A program made the translations under genes and the position numbers. Below are positions 1 to 8,839 of a stretch of 64,000 bases of DNA, piece after piece (positions within the stretch are counted from its first letter, which is position 1; each line of letters begins with the position of its first letter). The notes under the pieces are model-generated. The model did no database searches. It saw only the letters and a list, made by a program, of their open reading frames with translations, and was not told where the DNA came from. The stretch is from Tessaracoccus aquimaris (GTDB taxonomy: Bacteria > Actinomycetota > Actinomycetes > Propionibacteriales > Propionibacteriaceae). The stretch covers positions 3,870,700 through 3,934,699 of the forward strand of contig NZ_CP019606.1 of the NCBI RefSeq assembly GCF_001997345.1, written 5' to 3'.

Positions 1-2205
1 GTCGGAGTAGACGTAGCGCTTGGCCGTCGAGAAGCCAGCGGCCTCCAGCGTGCGGCGTGCCTCCTCCATGCCCATGCCCCGAGTCGAGGGCACTGCCACC
101 CTCTCGCCCTCGAGGATCTTCTTCGACGGGGCCGTGAACTTCGTCTTCGGCTTCCCCTCGAGCGCCGACTTCATGGCGGGGCGCCAGATCTTGCCCGCGT
201 CGCCGCCACCGGAGCCGTTGAGGCGTCCGCCCTTGACCCGGACACCGTCGACGCTCTTGCGGTGCGTCTTGTAGTAGTCGTTGGTCTTGTCGATCGCGAT
301 CATCGCGACGCCCGCCATCTCGGGGGTGTAGCCGGCGTACCACACGGCGGCCGCGCTGTTGGTGGTACCGGTCTTGCCCGCCTCGTCGCGGCCGTCGCGC
401 AGCGCGGCGGGGCGTCCGGTGCCCTGCAGGGCCACCGACTTGAGGATGTGGTTGACGCCGTCGGCGACTTCCTTGGGGATCGTCTGCTTGCAGTTGGCGG
501 ACGGGACCGCGACCTCCTTGCCGTCACGCGCGGTGACGGACTTCAGGATGATGGGGTCGCAGTGCACGCCACGGTTGGCGAACGTCGCGTAGGCCTCGGC
601 CATCGACAGCGGGGTGACATCCGCGACGCCGAGCACGAACGAGGGGATGTCCTGCATCGTGCGGAGGTCCTTGCCGTCGGCGAGCTTCACGCCCGCGTTC
701 TTGGCCATGTCGATGCCAGCGCAGATGCCGGTGTCGCGCTCCAACTGGATGAAGTAGGTGTTCACCGAGTTCCGGGAGGCGGCCATCATGTCGATGACGC
801 CGTAGCCCTTCTTGAACTGGTTCTGGGGCGTCCAGTCCTGGTTGAACTTGAACGGGCCGGTGCAGTTCTTGAACGTGGAGCCCTTGAACTGCATGGTGCC
901 CGGCGCGTCGTAGGTCTTGTCAGGGGTCATGCCCTGGCTGAGCGCGGAGGCGAGGATGAACGGCTTGAACGTCGAGCCTGCCTGGAAGCCCTCGATGCCG
1001 CCCATGCCCTTCTCGACGTTGTAGTTGTAGTAGCTCTCGCCCTTGCCCTTGTCGTCGCCCATCACGGGCCGCGACTGCGCCATTGCCACGATCAGGCCGG
1101 TGCTCGGCTGGATCAGCACTGTGTTGGCGAGCACCGGGTCGGTCGGGGCGACCATCGAGGCGACCGCGGCCTCGGCGGAGGCCTGCGCGGCCGGGTCGAT
1201 CAGGGTGTGGATCTGGAGGCCGCCGCGGTTGAGGTAGTTGGTGCGCTCCTGCTCGTCCTTGCCCATGCTCGGCATCTTGTCGGAGAGGAGGGTGCGCTTC
1301 ACGTAGTCGCAGAGGAACGGGTACGGCGACGACACGCAGCCCTTGGCCGTGCGCTGCACCTTCGCGGGGTCGAACGTGACCTCGGCCTTGGCCGCGTCGA
1401 CGTCCTCCTTGGTGGACATGCCCCACTTGACCATCTGGTTCAGGACGACGTCGCGGCGATCCATCGCCTTGTCGAGATTCTTGGTCGGGTTCAGCGCGAC
1501 CGGGTTCTGCACCAGGCCCGCCAGCATCGCCGACTGGCCGAGCGTCAGATTCTTCGCGTCGACGTTGAAGTAGTGCTTCGCGGCGGCCTGCACGCCGTAG
1601 GCACCGTCGCCGTAGTAGGCGATGTTCAGGTACCGCTCGAGGATCTGATCCTTCGTGAGACGCTCCTCGAGTGCCATCGCATAGCGGGCCTCGATGATCT
1701 TGCGCTCGATGCTCACCTCATCGGCCTTGCGGCGGGCGACCTCGTCGTTGGCGGCAACGGCCATCTCGATGCGGACCATCTTGACGTACTGCTGCGTCAG
1801 CGTCGACGCGCCCTGGGTGTCGCCTGCGACGGTCTTGAGGAACGCGCGCCCGAAGCCCTGGAAGTCGATCGCGCCGTGCTCGTAGAAGCGGTGGTCCTCG
1901 ATCGCCAACTGGGCGTCCTGCATGTTCGGCGAGATCTCGCTGAGCGGGACGTAGACGCGGTTCTCGTCGAAGAACGTCGCGAGCAGTTTCCCGTCGGCCA
2001 TGAACACCTCGGAGCGCTGATGCTGCGGGGGCGTTTCGAGGTCGGCGGGGATGTCGTCGAGCGCGCTCACTGCCATCTTTGCTCCGCTACCCAGCAGGGC
2101 GGTGAACGGAACCGCCAAGCCCGAGACGAGTAGACCGGCAAGCACGCTGACCGCCAGGAACATGAGGAATGAGTAAGCCTTCTGGCTGAGGGAGGCAGAC
2201 TTCAT
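1..2205 (-). CDS. ponA2: Bifunctional class A penicillin-binding protein with PASTA domain (3' end outside window)
   Basis: Peptidoglycan glycosyltransferase and transpeptidase acting outside the cytoplasmic membrane. The ATG at 2205 is followed by one hydrophobic segment (about residues 10-40). The glycosyltransferase domain carries EDHRFYEHG with catalytic Glu103. The transpeptidase has the nucleophile in GSTFK (Ser411), an SRN motif and KTGTT (Lys611). The readable end shows the start of a PASTA repeat (VPSTRGMGMEEARRTLEAAG), and the gene runs off the left edge with no stop. It is divergent from a whiB gene. In Mycobacterium ponA2 and whiB4 are neighbours in the same way, which is why the ponA2 name is preferred over ponA1. 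Membership in the family is certain; the paralogue name is inference. Confidence 0.95.
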   Translation of the reverse strand, partial: MKSASLSQKAYSFLMFLAVSVLAGLLVSGLAVPFTALLGSGAKMAVSALDDIPADLETPPQHQRSEVFMADGKLLATFFDENRVYVPLSEISPNMQDAQLAIEDHRFYEHGAIDFQGFGRAFLKTVAGDTQGASTLTQQYVKMVRIEMAVAANDEVARRKADEVSIERKIIEARYAMALEERLTKDQILERYLNIAYYGDGAYGVQAAAKHYFNVDAKNLTLGQSAMLAGLVQNPVALNPTKNLDKAMDRRDVVLNQMVKWGMSTKEDVDAAKAEVTFDPAKVQRTAKGCVSSPYPFLCDYVKRTLLSDKMPSMGKDEQERTNYLNRGGLQIHTLIDPAAQASAEAAVASMVAPTDPVLANTVLIQPSTGLIVAMAQSRPVMGDDKGKGESYYNYNVEKGMGGIEGFQAGSTFKPFILASALSQGMTPDKTYDAPGTMQFKGSTFKNCTGPFKFNQDWTPQNQFKKGYGVIDMMAASRNSVNTYFIQLERDTGICAGIDMAKNAGVKLADGKDLRTMQDIPSFVLGVADVTPLSMAEAYATFANRGVHCDPIILKSVTARDGKEVAVPSANCKQTIPKEVADGVNHILKSVALQGTGRPAALRDGRDEAGKTGTTNSAAAVWYAGYTPEMAGVAMIAIDKTNDYYKTHRKSVDGVRVKGGRLNGSGGGDAGKIWRPAMKSALEGKPKTKFTAPSKKILEGERVAVPSTRGMGMEEARRTLEAAGFSTAKRYVYSD

Positions 2206-2343
2206 GGCGCCTATCTTACGTGACGAGCCCCAAGACCCTGGTTTCGGCCTTGACAGGGGAAGTTGAGAAAAATGGCACTGTTGCGTTGCGCGGTGGATGC
2301 GCTAGCGTCTGTGGCACACGGACTGCGCGAAGGAGGGCAGCAC

Positions 2344-2658
2344 ATGTCTCTTGCGGAAGCTAGCGAATGGACGCTGCAGGCCAAGTGTCGAGATTTGGCA
2401 GACGCACTTTTCCCGGAGGGTAAGGACCAGAAACGGGCTAGATCGGTATGCATGGGTTGCCCGGTGCGATCCGAGTGCCTCGCAGAGGCCCTGGACAACC
2501 AGATCGAGTGGGGCGTCTGGGGTGGCATGACCGAACGTGAACGTCGGGCCTTGCTTCGTTCCCGGCCCGACATCGAGTCGTGGCACGACGTCCTGGTCAA
2601 CTACGGCGATTCGTCCGACGCGACGATCAGGATCTTCCCGAGCCATCGGCTGAGCTGA
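2344..2658 (+). CDS. whiB4: WhiB-family iron-sulfur transcriptional regulator (WhiB4/WblA-like)
   Basis: A 104-residue redox-responsive DNA-binding protein. The four cluster-binding cysteines are Cys15, Cys36, Cys39 and Cys45 (C-x20-C-x2-C-x5-C), followed by the GVWGG turn at 57-61 and the basic tail ERERRALLR. The reading frame is open further upstream, but the ATG at 2344 is preceded by AAGGAGG at 6-8 nt and gives the usual WhiB length. The adjacent, divergent ponA2-like gene matches the whiB4-ponA2 arrangement of mycobacteria. A TTGACA at 2250-2255 could be a -35 element for this gene, but no good -10 was seen. Confidence 0.93.
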   Translation: MSLAEASEWTLQAKCRDLADALFPEGKDQKRARSVCMGCPVRSECLAEALDNQIEWGVWGGMTERERRALLRSRPDIESWHDVLVNYGDSSDATIRIFPSHRLS

Positions 2659-2672
2659 GTCGCCAAGGCGGC

Positions 2673-3305
2673 TCAGTCGCGCATGTAGCGCTCCGGGATG
2701 GCGACCTCGCGTCCGACGTCCCACGGCCGGTCCCACCCTGCCAACTCGAGCACCCAGTCGACCAGGTGCGCCGTCAGGCCCCAGATGAACTGCTCGCCCA
2801 GGATGAAGGCGGGGCCGGAGAAGCCGCTCGGATGTTTGCCGGTGACCCGCACCTCCGCGGAGGCGAGTTGCGAGATCCGGTAGTCGTGCACCGCGCCGGT
2901 CTCGGCGGGGTCGACGGCGTGGAGGTGCTGACCGCCGTCCCAGGTGGCGATGACGGTGGTCACGTCGTAGCGCGAGGCGGGCACCCAGAGCGCTGGCAGT
3001 TCCCCGAGCAGTCGCACCTGGCCCCGGTCGAGGCCGATCTCCTCGTTGGCCTCCCGCAGCGCGGTGTCTGCCCTGTCGACGTCCCCCGGATCGACCCGGC
3101 CGCCCGGCAGCGCGATCTGGCCGGCGTGCCTGCGCAGCGTCTCTGCCCGCGTGACGAACGTGAGGCTCGGGTCCGGGGCGTCGGTCAGCAGCATCAGCAC
3201 AGCCGCGGATCGTTCCCCCTTCGGCGTCCTGTCCATCCCGATCGAGCGCACCGGAGGTGGGGTCACCAGCGCGCGCTCCAACCGCTGGAAGGTGGGATCC
3301 GTCAC
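2673..3305 (-). CDS. NUDIX hydrolase of the CoA pyrophosphatase type
   Basis: A 210-residue NUDIX enzyme, likely cleaving CoA or related nucleotide diphosphates. The CoA-type signature LRRHAGQIALPGG lies at 57-69 just before the NUDIX box, whose metal ligands include Glu85, Glu88 and Glu89 in TALREANEEIGL. Its start overlaps the stop of the upstream TlpA-like gene by 4 bp, so they are translated together. In Mycobacterium the same pair (Rv3672c, Rv3673c) lies beside nth. The substrate is inferred from the signature only. Confidence 0.88.
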   Translation of the reverse strand: MTDPTFQRLERALVTPPPVRSIGMDRTPKGERSAAVLMLLTDAPDPSLTFVTRAETLRRHAGQIALPGGRVDPGDVDRADTALREANEEIGLDRGQVRLLGELPALWVPASRYDVTTVIATWDGGQHLHAVDPAETGAVHDYRISQLASAEVRVTGKHPSGFSGPAFILGEQFIWGLTAHLVDWVLELAGWDRPWDVGREVAIPERYMRD

Positions 3306-3910
3306 GGCGTCACCCCCAGGTACTCGTGGGCGAGGTCCTTCAACTGTTCCTCAGACTCCAGCACCCCCGGGTGCACACCCGCGATCTTGCCGTCCGCCGT
3401 CACGAAGATCGTCGTTGGCAGCCCAGGCACCCTCAGCGGTCCCTGCAGCGACTTCGTCTGATCCATCACATGCGGGTAGCGCCAACCGACCAGGTCGGCG
3501 AACTCGAGCGCCCAGTCAGGCTTGTCGTCGTCGTAGTTGATGCCGAGGAAGGTGACGCCCTCAAGGTCGGCGAGCGCCGCGCGCAGGTAGGGCGACTCCT
3601 CCCTGCACGGAGCGCACCACTGTGCCCACAGGTTGATGATCATGGGTTCGCGGGGAAGGCCCGCCAGGTTCACCACGGTGTCGCTTCCGAGGCACAGCAG
3701 CGCGGTCCTTGGAAGCCCGCCGTCGATCTGTTCGGCGGCCGGATCGGTCGTGGGGCAGTCGGGCAGCCCGTACCCGACGCGCAGTTCCTCGAGCCGCTGC
3801 TGGGGGACGGGGGGACTGGCGGGCATCCCGGTCGGGACGGTCGGGGCACAGGCGACCAGCCACAGCGTTGCCGCGGCGGCCACCAGTAGCGACATGGTCC
3901 TCATCGCCAC
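3302..3910 (-). CDS. TlpA/ResA-like thioredoxin-fold lipoprotein
   Basis: A 202-residue extracytoplasmic thiol-disulfide protein. A hydrophobic signal (residues 5-20) ends in a lipobox LVAC with Cys21, so it should be a lipoprotein. The thioredoxin fold carries WCAPC with redox Cys99 and Cys102. The cis-proline region reads GLPTTIF. It is followed at 4 bp overlap by the NUDIX gene and preceded by nth at 12 bp, so it belongs to the same leftward operon. Role is probably reduction or cytochrome/secreted-protein thiol control; the partner is unknown. Confidence 0.9.
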   Translation of the reverse strand: MAMRTMSLLVAAAATLWLVACAPTVPTGMPASPPVPQQRLEELRVGYGLPDCPTTDPAAEQIDGGLPRTALLCLGSDTVVNLAGLPREPMIINLWAQWCAPCREESPYLRAALADLEGVTFLGINYDDDKPDWALEFADLVGWRYPHVMDQTKSLQGPLRVPGLPTTIFVTADGKIAGVHPGVLESEEQLKDLAHEYLGVTP

Positions 3911-3922
3911 CGAGCGTACCTG

Positions 3923-4594
3923 TCAGGCGCGCGGCTCCCGAATGAGCGCGGCGGCCTTCACGGGATCCTGCTCGCCGAGGTCGCGGCTCGGGCACAGGTC
4001 GTTGACGACGCATGCTCCGCATGCCGGGTTGCGGGCGTGGCAGCAGCGACGACCGTGCCAGATGACCCGGTGGCACACCATCACCCACTCGGACGGCGGG
4101 AACAGGTCGCCGACGGCGCGCTCGACGTCGTCGGGTTTGGTGCTCGCCACCCAGCCGAACCGGTTCGAGAGCCGGATCAGGTGCGTGTCGGGTGTGATGC
4201 CCGGCACCCCGAAGGCGTTGCCGAGCACCACGTTCGCCGTCTTGCGCCCCACGCCGGGGAGCGTGACGAGTTCGTCGAGCGTGCCAGGAACCTCGCCGTC
4301 GAAGTCGTCGACGATGCGGCGCGCGGCGGCGATGATGGCGGTGGTCTTGTTCCGGAAGAATCCGACCGGTTGGATGATCTCCTCGACGTCGGAGGCCTCG
4401 GCCTCCGCGAGGGCGCGCGCGTCGGGGTAGCGCCGGAAGAGGTCGACCGTCACGGCGTTGACGCGCCGGTCGGTCGACTGCGCCGACAAGATGGTGGCGA
4501 TCAGCAACTCGTAGGCCGAGGTGAAGTCGAGCTCGGCCCGTGCTTCTGGGTACTCGGCCGCGAGCGCCTGGTTGATCGCCTCCGGCTGGTCCAT
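3923..4594 (-). CDS. nth: Endonuclease III (DNA glycosylase/AP lyase)
   Basis: Base-excision repair enzyme that removes oxidised pyrimidines and nicks the AP site. The 223-residue protein has the helix-hairpin-helix LPGVGRKTANV with catalytic Lys118, the catalytic Asp136 in PDTH, and a 4Fe-4S loop Cys185-x6-Cys192-x2-Cys195-x5-Cys201. Its ATG overlaps the TGA of ridA (ATGA at 4591-4594), indicating one transcript. Complete and without anomalies. Confidence 0.97.
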   Translation of the reverse strand: MDQPEAINQALAAEYPEARAELDFTSAYELLIATILSAQSTDRRVNAVTVDLFRRYPDARALAEAEASDVEEIIQPVGFFRNKTTAIIAAARRIVDDFDGEVPGTLDELVTLPGVGRKTANVVLGNAFGVPGITPDTHLIRLSNRFGWVASTKPDDVERAVGDLFPPSEWVMVCHRVIWHGRRCCHARNPACGACVVNDLCPSRDLGEQDPVKAAALIREPRA

Positions 4595-5048
4595 CAGGCC
4601 TCGACGACCAGTTCCAGTTCGACCGCCGCGTCGAGCGGCAGGACGGAGACCCCCACCGCGCTGCGCACGTGGACCCCCTGCTCGCCGAAGATCTCACCGA
4701 GCAGCAGCGAGGCGCCATTGGCGACGGCGGGCTGGCCCGTGAACTCCGGGTCGCTCGCGACGAACACCACGACCTTGACGACGCGTCGGATCCGGTCGAT
4801 CCCGCCCGCCAGGTCGGCGACCGCCGCGATCGCGTTGAGCGCTGCGACCCGGGCTGCCGCAGCGGCGTCATCGGGGAGACGTCCCTGCCGACCTTGCCGG
4901 TCGCCGTCAGGGCGCCGTCGACCATCGGGAGCTGCCCGGAGGTCCAGATCTGATCGCCGGTGCGGGTCGCGGGGACGTAGGCGGCGACGGGGGCCGCGAC
5001 GGGCGGCAGGACGATCCCCAGCCGCTCAAGGGCCTCGGAGAACGCCAT
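4594..5048 (-). CDS. ridA: RidA/YjgF-family enamine/imine deaminase, frameshifted in this sequence
   Basis: Small YjgF/YER057c/UK114-family protein that hydrolyses reactive enamines from pyridoxal enzymes. Residues from MAFSEALERLG through QIWTSGQLP to GKVGRDVSP are in frame from 5048. The conserved remainder (DDAAAAARVAALNAIA to the end ELVVEA) continues in the next frame. The break is at the four-base G run 4873-4876; one more G restores about 151 residues. The restored stop overlaps the nth start. A one-base consensus error is more likely than a real mutation, since homologous codons follow immediately. Confidence 0.85.
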
Positions 5049-5206
5049 CACTGGGCGATCGGGCGCTTGAAGTAGCCGACGAGCGTGTCGGGGTTCGGGC
5101 CGGGCGCGAGCTGGATCAGCTCCCAGCCGTCCGAACCGAAGTTGTTGAGCAGCTGCTGTGCCACGTGCGAGAGGATCGGCGCGACGAAGTATTCCCATTT
5201 GGTCAT
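5048..5206 (-). CDS. DUF4177 small protein
   Basis: A 52-residue protein beginning MTKWEYFVAPI, with the family core GSDGWELIQLAPG. The frame is open 11 codons further upstream, but the ATG at 5206 gives the canonical start of DUF4177 proteins. Its stop shares one base with the ridA start. The pair ridA plus a tiny DUF4177 gene also occurs in mycobacteria (Rv3678c, Rv3678A). Function unknown; no membrane segment. Confidence 0.8.
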   Translation of the reverse strand: MTKWEYFVAPILSHVAQQLLNNFGSDGWELIQLAPGPNPDTLVGYFKRPIAQ

Positions 5207-5274
5207 GGGGCTAGCCTGCCAGGTCGGCTGGCGCGCCACCAGTGCACCCGAGGCGTCGACCTCGGGCGGCCAGG

Positions 5275-5760
5275 TCAGGGGAGGTCGCCCTCTTCCGCGT
5301 CGCGGAAGCGGGGCAGGTTCGAGGGCTTGATGGCCACCTCGGATCCCTTCCCGCGCGACGCGATCGCGTCGACGACCGCGTCAAGGGTCGCCTTCGCCTC
5401 GCTGATGGTGGCCTCGGGCTTCTTCACCTGGGAGAACTTGCCCCTGCCGAGCGTGAACAGCACTCCTGCGACGAGCACCGAGAACAGCACCGAGATCACG
5501 AAGCCGAGGGTGAAGGATCCCCATGGGCCGATCGGCGTGATCGAGTGCAGCAGCAGACCGACGGCAAGCGCCACGACGATCACCAACATCCACAGCGCGT
5601 GGAAGAGGAACACTGCGGCCCCGGCGAAGAACCCGGCGCCCAGGCCCGCGGCCTTCGCCGTCGGCTTGAGTTCCGCTGCTGCCAGCTCGGACTCCTTGGA
5701 GACGAAGTCGGCGACGGCGTCCTTGATCTCCACCAGTGGGTGGCGTGGCTCGATTGGCAT
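5275..5760 (-). CDS. Holin-superfamily-like (DUF1469/YqjE-type) membrane protein
   Basis: A 161-residue protein with an N-terminal soluble helix (EIKDAVADFVSKESELAAAEL), two strongly hydrophobic segments at about 50-75 and 80-108, and a charged tail. This is the layout of the DUF1469 'phage holin family' group, which in actinobacteria is usually chromosomal and unrelated to lysis. The ATG at 5760 follows AAGGAG at 5 nt. No phage genes are nearby. Confidence 0.75.
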   Translation of the reverse strand: MPIEPRHPLVEIKDAVADFVSKESELAAAELKPTAKAAGLGAGFFAGAAVFLFHALWMLVIVVALAVGLLLHSITPIGPWGSFTLGFVISVLFSVLVAGVLFTLGRGKFSQVKKPEATISEAKATLDAVVDAIASRGKGSEVAIKPSNLPRFRDAEEGDLP

Positions 5761-5820
5761 GGGGCTCCTTCCGCAGGTGTCAGCCTAGTGCGGTCTGCGT
5801 CCGGCCACTACCCGTGGGGG

Positions 5821-6573
5821 CTAGTTGGGGTCACAGGGGATGGCGAGGGCGCTCTCGGGAAGCACGACCGGGCCGGTCAGTTCCTCGTGGTTGACCCATG
5901 CCCTGCAGCAGACCATCTGGAACGGCAGCCGCAGGCTCTCACCGGGTCGCACCGCACCGTCGAACAGCTCGCTGACCTGGGACAACAGCCCCGCCAGTTG
6001 GTCGGGTGCCAGGTTTGATGCCAGCGGTTGCGCCCGCACCAGGTTGAGCAGGTCCGCGTGGCTGACGTCCTGCCAGACCCTGAACGCGCGCTCCTCGACC
6101 TCGGGAAAGTACTTGCTCTCGCGCAGCCGGGCGAGGCTCTCGTGACCGTAGTTGCCCTTCATGGCCATCGGATCGAATCGCCTCAGCAGGGCGGCGAGCC
6201 TGCGCACCCACGGCACCGAGTCGTCCCGGATCAGGTACGAGGCGCTGAGGCAGCCACCGGGGCGGAGCACCCGGGCGATCTGGGGGAGCGCCTCGGCAAG
6301 GTCCAGTCGGTGCAGCCTCTGATGCGTGAAGACGACCTCGAACTGGAACGGGTCGGTCGGGATGGCCTCGGGGCGGGCGAGCAGCGCCGTGATCCGGGGC
6401 ATCGCGTTCAGGGAGCCGACGACACGTGGGTCGTCACTCAGGGCGAAGACCGCGTGGCCTGCCCGGTCGAGCCGCTTCGGCCAGGACACGTCCCCGGCGA
6501 GCACCAGGCCGCGGACACCTCGCCACACGGACAGCCAGTCGACGGCCTCTGTGGGGATGGCGGTTCGGCTCAT
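5821..6573 (-). CDS. SAM-dependent methyltransferase (class I), substrate unknown
   Basis: A 250-residue protein with a degenerate glycine-rich N-terminal motif (GLVLAGDVSWP) and the typical post-motif segment LPQIARVLRPGGCLSASYLI. The frame is open well upstream, but the ATG at 6573 with GAAAGGA 6 nt before it is the credible start. Tryptophan- and arginine-rich segments follow the Rossmann part. Monocistronic and divergent from the pilus locus. It could act on a small molecule or lipid; nothing in the sequence decides. Confidence 0.65.
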   Translation of the reverse strand: MSRTAIPTEAVDWLSVWRGVRGLVLAGDVSWPKRLDRAGHAVFALSDDPRVVGSLNAMPRITALLARPEAIPTDPFQFEVVFTHQRLHRLDLAEALPQIARVLRPGGCLSASYLIRDDSVPWVRRLAALLRRFDPMAMKGNYGHESLARLRESKYFPEVEERAFRVWQDVSHADLLNLVRAQPLASNLAPDQLAGLLSQVSELFDGAVRPGESLRLPFQMVCCRAWVNHEELTGPVVLPESALAIPCDPN

Positions 6574-6652
6574 GGTGTCCTTTCGGCGGTCGACGGGTCC
6601 GAACCAGGGTAACCGGGTCGCCCGGAACTTGGCGCCAGCGACCCGGGGATAT

Positions 6653-6665
6653 CCACAGCCTGTGG
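6653..6665. promoter_or_regulatory. Palindrome CCACAG-C-CTGTGG upstream of the CpaE-like gene
   Basis: A perfect 6-bp inverted repeat with a one-base centre, 43 bp before the CpaE-like start and followed by GGCGGGAGGTG. A related string, GTCCACACGGCGGGTGGAGG, lies before the second pilus operon (about 12662-12681). A shared operator is possible but unproven. Confidence 0.3.
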
Positions 6666-6708
6666 CGGGAGGTGAAAGGTCCCTGGAGATGCGGCGAAAC
6701 ATCGGGGC

Positions 6709-7707
6709 ATGGAACCACATGTGTTGCTGTGCACCAGGGACCCGTCGGTGGTCGAGGCGGTCGAGGTGAGCGCCGCGACGCAGCAGATCGAACTGCGCGT
6801 CGTGGCAGACGCGGCCGAACTGCGGGCGGCGTGGCCCGCGGCCGTCGTGCGGCTGCTCGGGGTCGACGCGGCCTCCAGGTGGGGCGCCGTCGGCCCCGGC
6901 GAGGCGTACGTCGTGGGCGGGCCTGCCGCAGAGTTGACGCGCTGCTCGGCGGAGTTGAGCCTCCCGGTGCTTCCCCTGCCCGACGAGTCGGGACGGCTGG
7001 CTGCCGTGCTGGCAGGCTCCGCCCGTGGCCCGACGCGTGGGGGGCGGGTGCTCGCTCTCGTCGGGGCCTCTGGCGGCCTCGGCGTCAGCACGCTCGCCGC
7101 CTCGCTCGCGCTGCTCGCCGCGCGCTCAGGCACCTCGGCGGGGGTCGTCGACCTGGCACCGGCGAGCGGCGGCCTCGACCTGCTGCTCGGTGCCGAGACG
7201 GTGGAGGGGGTGCGCTGGCCCGACCTGGCGCTGGCACGCGGCGAGTTGGGCGACCTGCGCCCCCTGCTTCCGCAGGTTGCCGACGTGGCCCTCCTGGCGC
7301 AGGCCCGCGGGGTCGGCCCGCCGCCTTCGGGCGACGCGGTCGACGCCGTCGTCTCGGCCCTGGCCGCGTCAACGGACCTGACGGTCCTCGACTCCGGCCG
7401 GTCCGGCGCGCCGCGCGGGGTCGACCAGACGCTGCTGGTGGTCGGAGCCGACGTGCGCTCGGTCGCGGCGGCGCAGATGCTCGACCCCGAGCTGCGCCCG
7501 AGCGCCTTTGTCGCGCGGAGCGGGCCGGGCCGGAGGGTGCCCGCAGCGGTGATGTCGCGGACACTCGGCCTGGAATGCGCGGGCGAGATCGGTCACGACA
7601 AGGCCCTTCCGCGGCTCGCCGAGATGGGCCTGCCTCCGTTGCCCGGCCCTGCCCGGCGCTTCCGCCGCGATGTCGCCGCGCTGCTCAGGTGGCTGCTCGA
7701 TGCCTGA
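6709..7707 (+). CDS. CpaE/MinD-like P-loop protein of the Tad pilus locus
   Basis: A 332-residue protein of the 'helicase/secretion neighbourhood CpaE-like' group. Residues 1-110 form a receiver-like domain without an obvious phospho-acceptor. The deviant Walker A motif GASGGLGVST is at 119-128, as in MinD/ParA ATPases. It probably places or scaffolds the secretion machine at the membrane. Its stop overlaps the TadA start by 8 bp, and the four genes that follow are all coupled, so this is the first gene of an operon. Confidence 0.85.
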   Translation: MEPHVLLCTRDPSVVEAVEVSAATQQIELRVVADAAELRAAWPAAVVRLLGVDAASRWGAVGPGEAYVVGGPAAELTRCSAELSLPVLPLPDESGRLAAVLAGSARGPTRGGRVLALVGASGGLGVSTLAASLALLAARSGTSAGVVDLAPASGGLDLLLGAETVEGVRWPDLALARGELGDLRPLLPQVADVALLAQARGVGPPPSGDAVDAVVSALAASTDLTVLDSGRSGAPRGVDQTLLVVGADVRSVAAAQMLDPELRPSAFVARSGPGRRVPAAVMSRTLGLECAGEIGHDKALPRLAEMGLPPLPGPARRFRRDVAALLRWLLDA

Positions 7708-8839
7708 GACCGACTACGACCACCTGCGCGCCCGGCTCGCGTCGCTCGGGCGGCCCTTCGCGCCAGCGGACGCCGCCGTCGCCCTCCGGGAACAGGGCCT
7801 TGTCATCACCGACGCGCTGCTTCGTGAGGCGATCGCCGAACTGCGCCGCGGCAGCGTCGGGGCGGGGGCGCTCGACGGACTGCTCGCAGAGCCCGGCGTC
7901 TCCGATGTCGTCGTCAACGGGCCGTCCGACGTCTTCGTCGACCGTGGCGCGGGCCTCGAGCGCGCCCCGCTTACCTTCGCAGACGACGAGGAGGTCCGGC
8001 GGCTTGCCATCCGGCTCGCAGCAGCGGCCGGGCGACGCCTCGACGACGCCTCGCCGTTCGTCGACGGGCGCCTCCCGAACGGGGTGCGGCTGCACGCGGT
8101 GCTGGCACCGGTCGCCGAGCCGGGCACCTGCCTCTCGTTGCGGGTGCCTGCCCGGCGGAGCTTCTCGCTTGCCGATCTCGTCGCCGCGGGGTCGCTGCCT
8201 CCCGACGGGGCACTGCTGCTGGAGGCACTCGTGGCGCGCAGGGAACCGTTCCTGATCACCGGGGGCACCGGCTCGGGCAAGACCACGCTTCTTGCGGCGC
8301 TGCTCGCGCTCGTCCCGGCGAGGGAACGCATCGTCCTCGTCGAGGATGCCCGTGAACTGGTCCCCGCCCATCCGCACTGCGTCCGGCTCGAGGGCAGGCC
8401 GCCCAACGCAGAGGGTGCCGGGGCGATCACGCTGACGACGCTGGTGCGGCAGGCCCTGAGGATGCGGCCCGACCGGCTCGTGCTCGGCGAGGTGCGCGGC
8501 CCGGAGGTCGCCGACCTGCTGACTGCCCTCAACACGGGCCATGAGGGAGGATGCGCCACGGTGCACGCCAACTCCATCGAGGACGTCGTCGCCCGGGTCG
8601 AGGCGCTGGCGGCGCTCGGAGGGATGACGCGGGAGGCCTGCCACGCGCAGGTCGCCTCCGCGCTGAGGGTCGTGATTCACGTCGCGCGCTTCCCGGATGG
8701 TCGGCGCAGGGTCGAACGGATCGGCGTGCTGGAGCGCGCCCAGGATGGGCAGGTCCGGGTGGTGCCCGCCGCGACCATGACCCAGCACGCCGTCACCTTC
8801 ACCGCCGCCGGTGCGGCACTGAGGCAGTGGCTGCCATGA
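7700..8839 (+). CDS. tadA: TadA/CpaF-type secretion ATPase
   Basis: Cytoplasmic motor ATPase that powers assembly of Flp-type pili. In 379 residues it shows the N-terminal CpaF domain (SDVVVNGPSDVFVD at 68-81), Walker A GGTGSGKT at 188-195, the Asp/Glu boxes and the GGCATVHANS His-box region of type II/IV secretion ATPases. The frame is open ten codons upstream, but the ATG at 7700 inside the cpaE end gives the usual start MPETD. Coupled to tadB by ATGA at 8836-8839. Confidence 0.92.
   Translation: MPETDYDHLRARLASLGRPFAPADAAVALREQGLVITDALLREAIAELRRGSVGAGALDGLLAEPGVSDVVVNGPSDVFVDRGAGLERAPLTFADDEEVRRLAIRLAAAAGRRLDDASPFVDGRLPNGVRLHAVLAPVAEPGTCLSLRVPARRSFSLADLVAAGSLPPDGALLLEALVARREPFLITGGTGSGKTTLLAALLALVPARERIVLVEDARELVPAHPHCVRLEGRPPNAEGAGAITLTTLVRQALRMRPDRLVLGEVRGPEVADLLTALNTGHEGGCATVHANSIEDVVARVEALAALGGMTREACHAQVASALRVVIHVARFPDGRRRVERIGVLERAQDGQVRVVPAATMTQHAVTFTAAGAALRQWLP

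Noticed and set aside
262..2133. A 623-codon open frame on the plus strand opposite the penicillin-binding protein gene
   Set aside because: It is antisense to clear transpeptidase motifs, has His/Arg/Val-rich composition typical of reverse-strand GC-rich DNA, and has no domain.
5275..5760. Phage holin marking a prophage
   Set aside because: The family is a common chromosomal membrane protein group, and no integrase, capsid or lysin gene is nearby.
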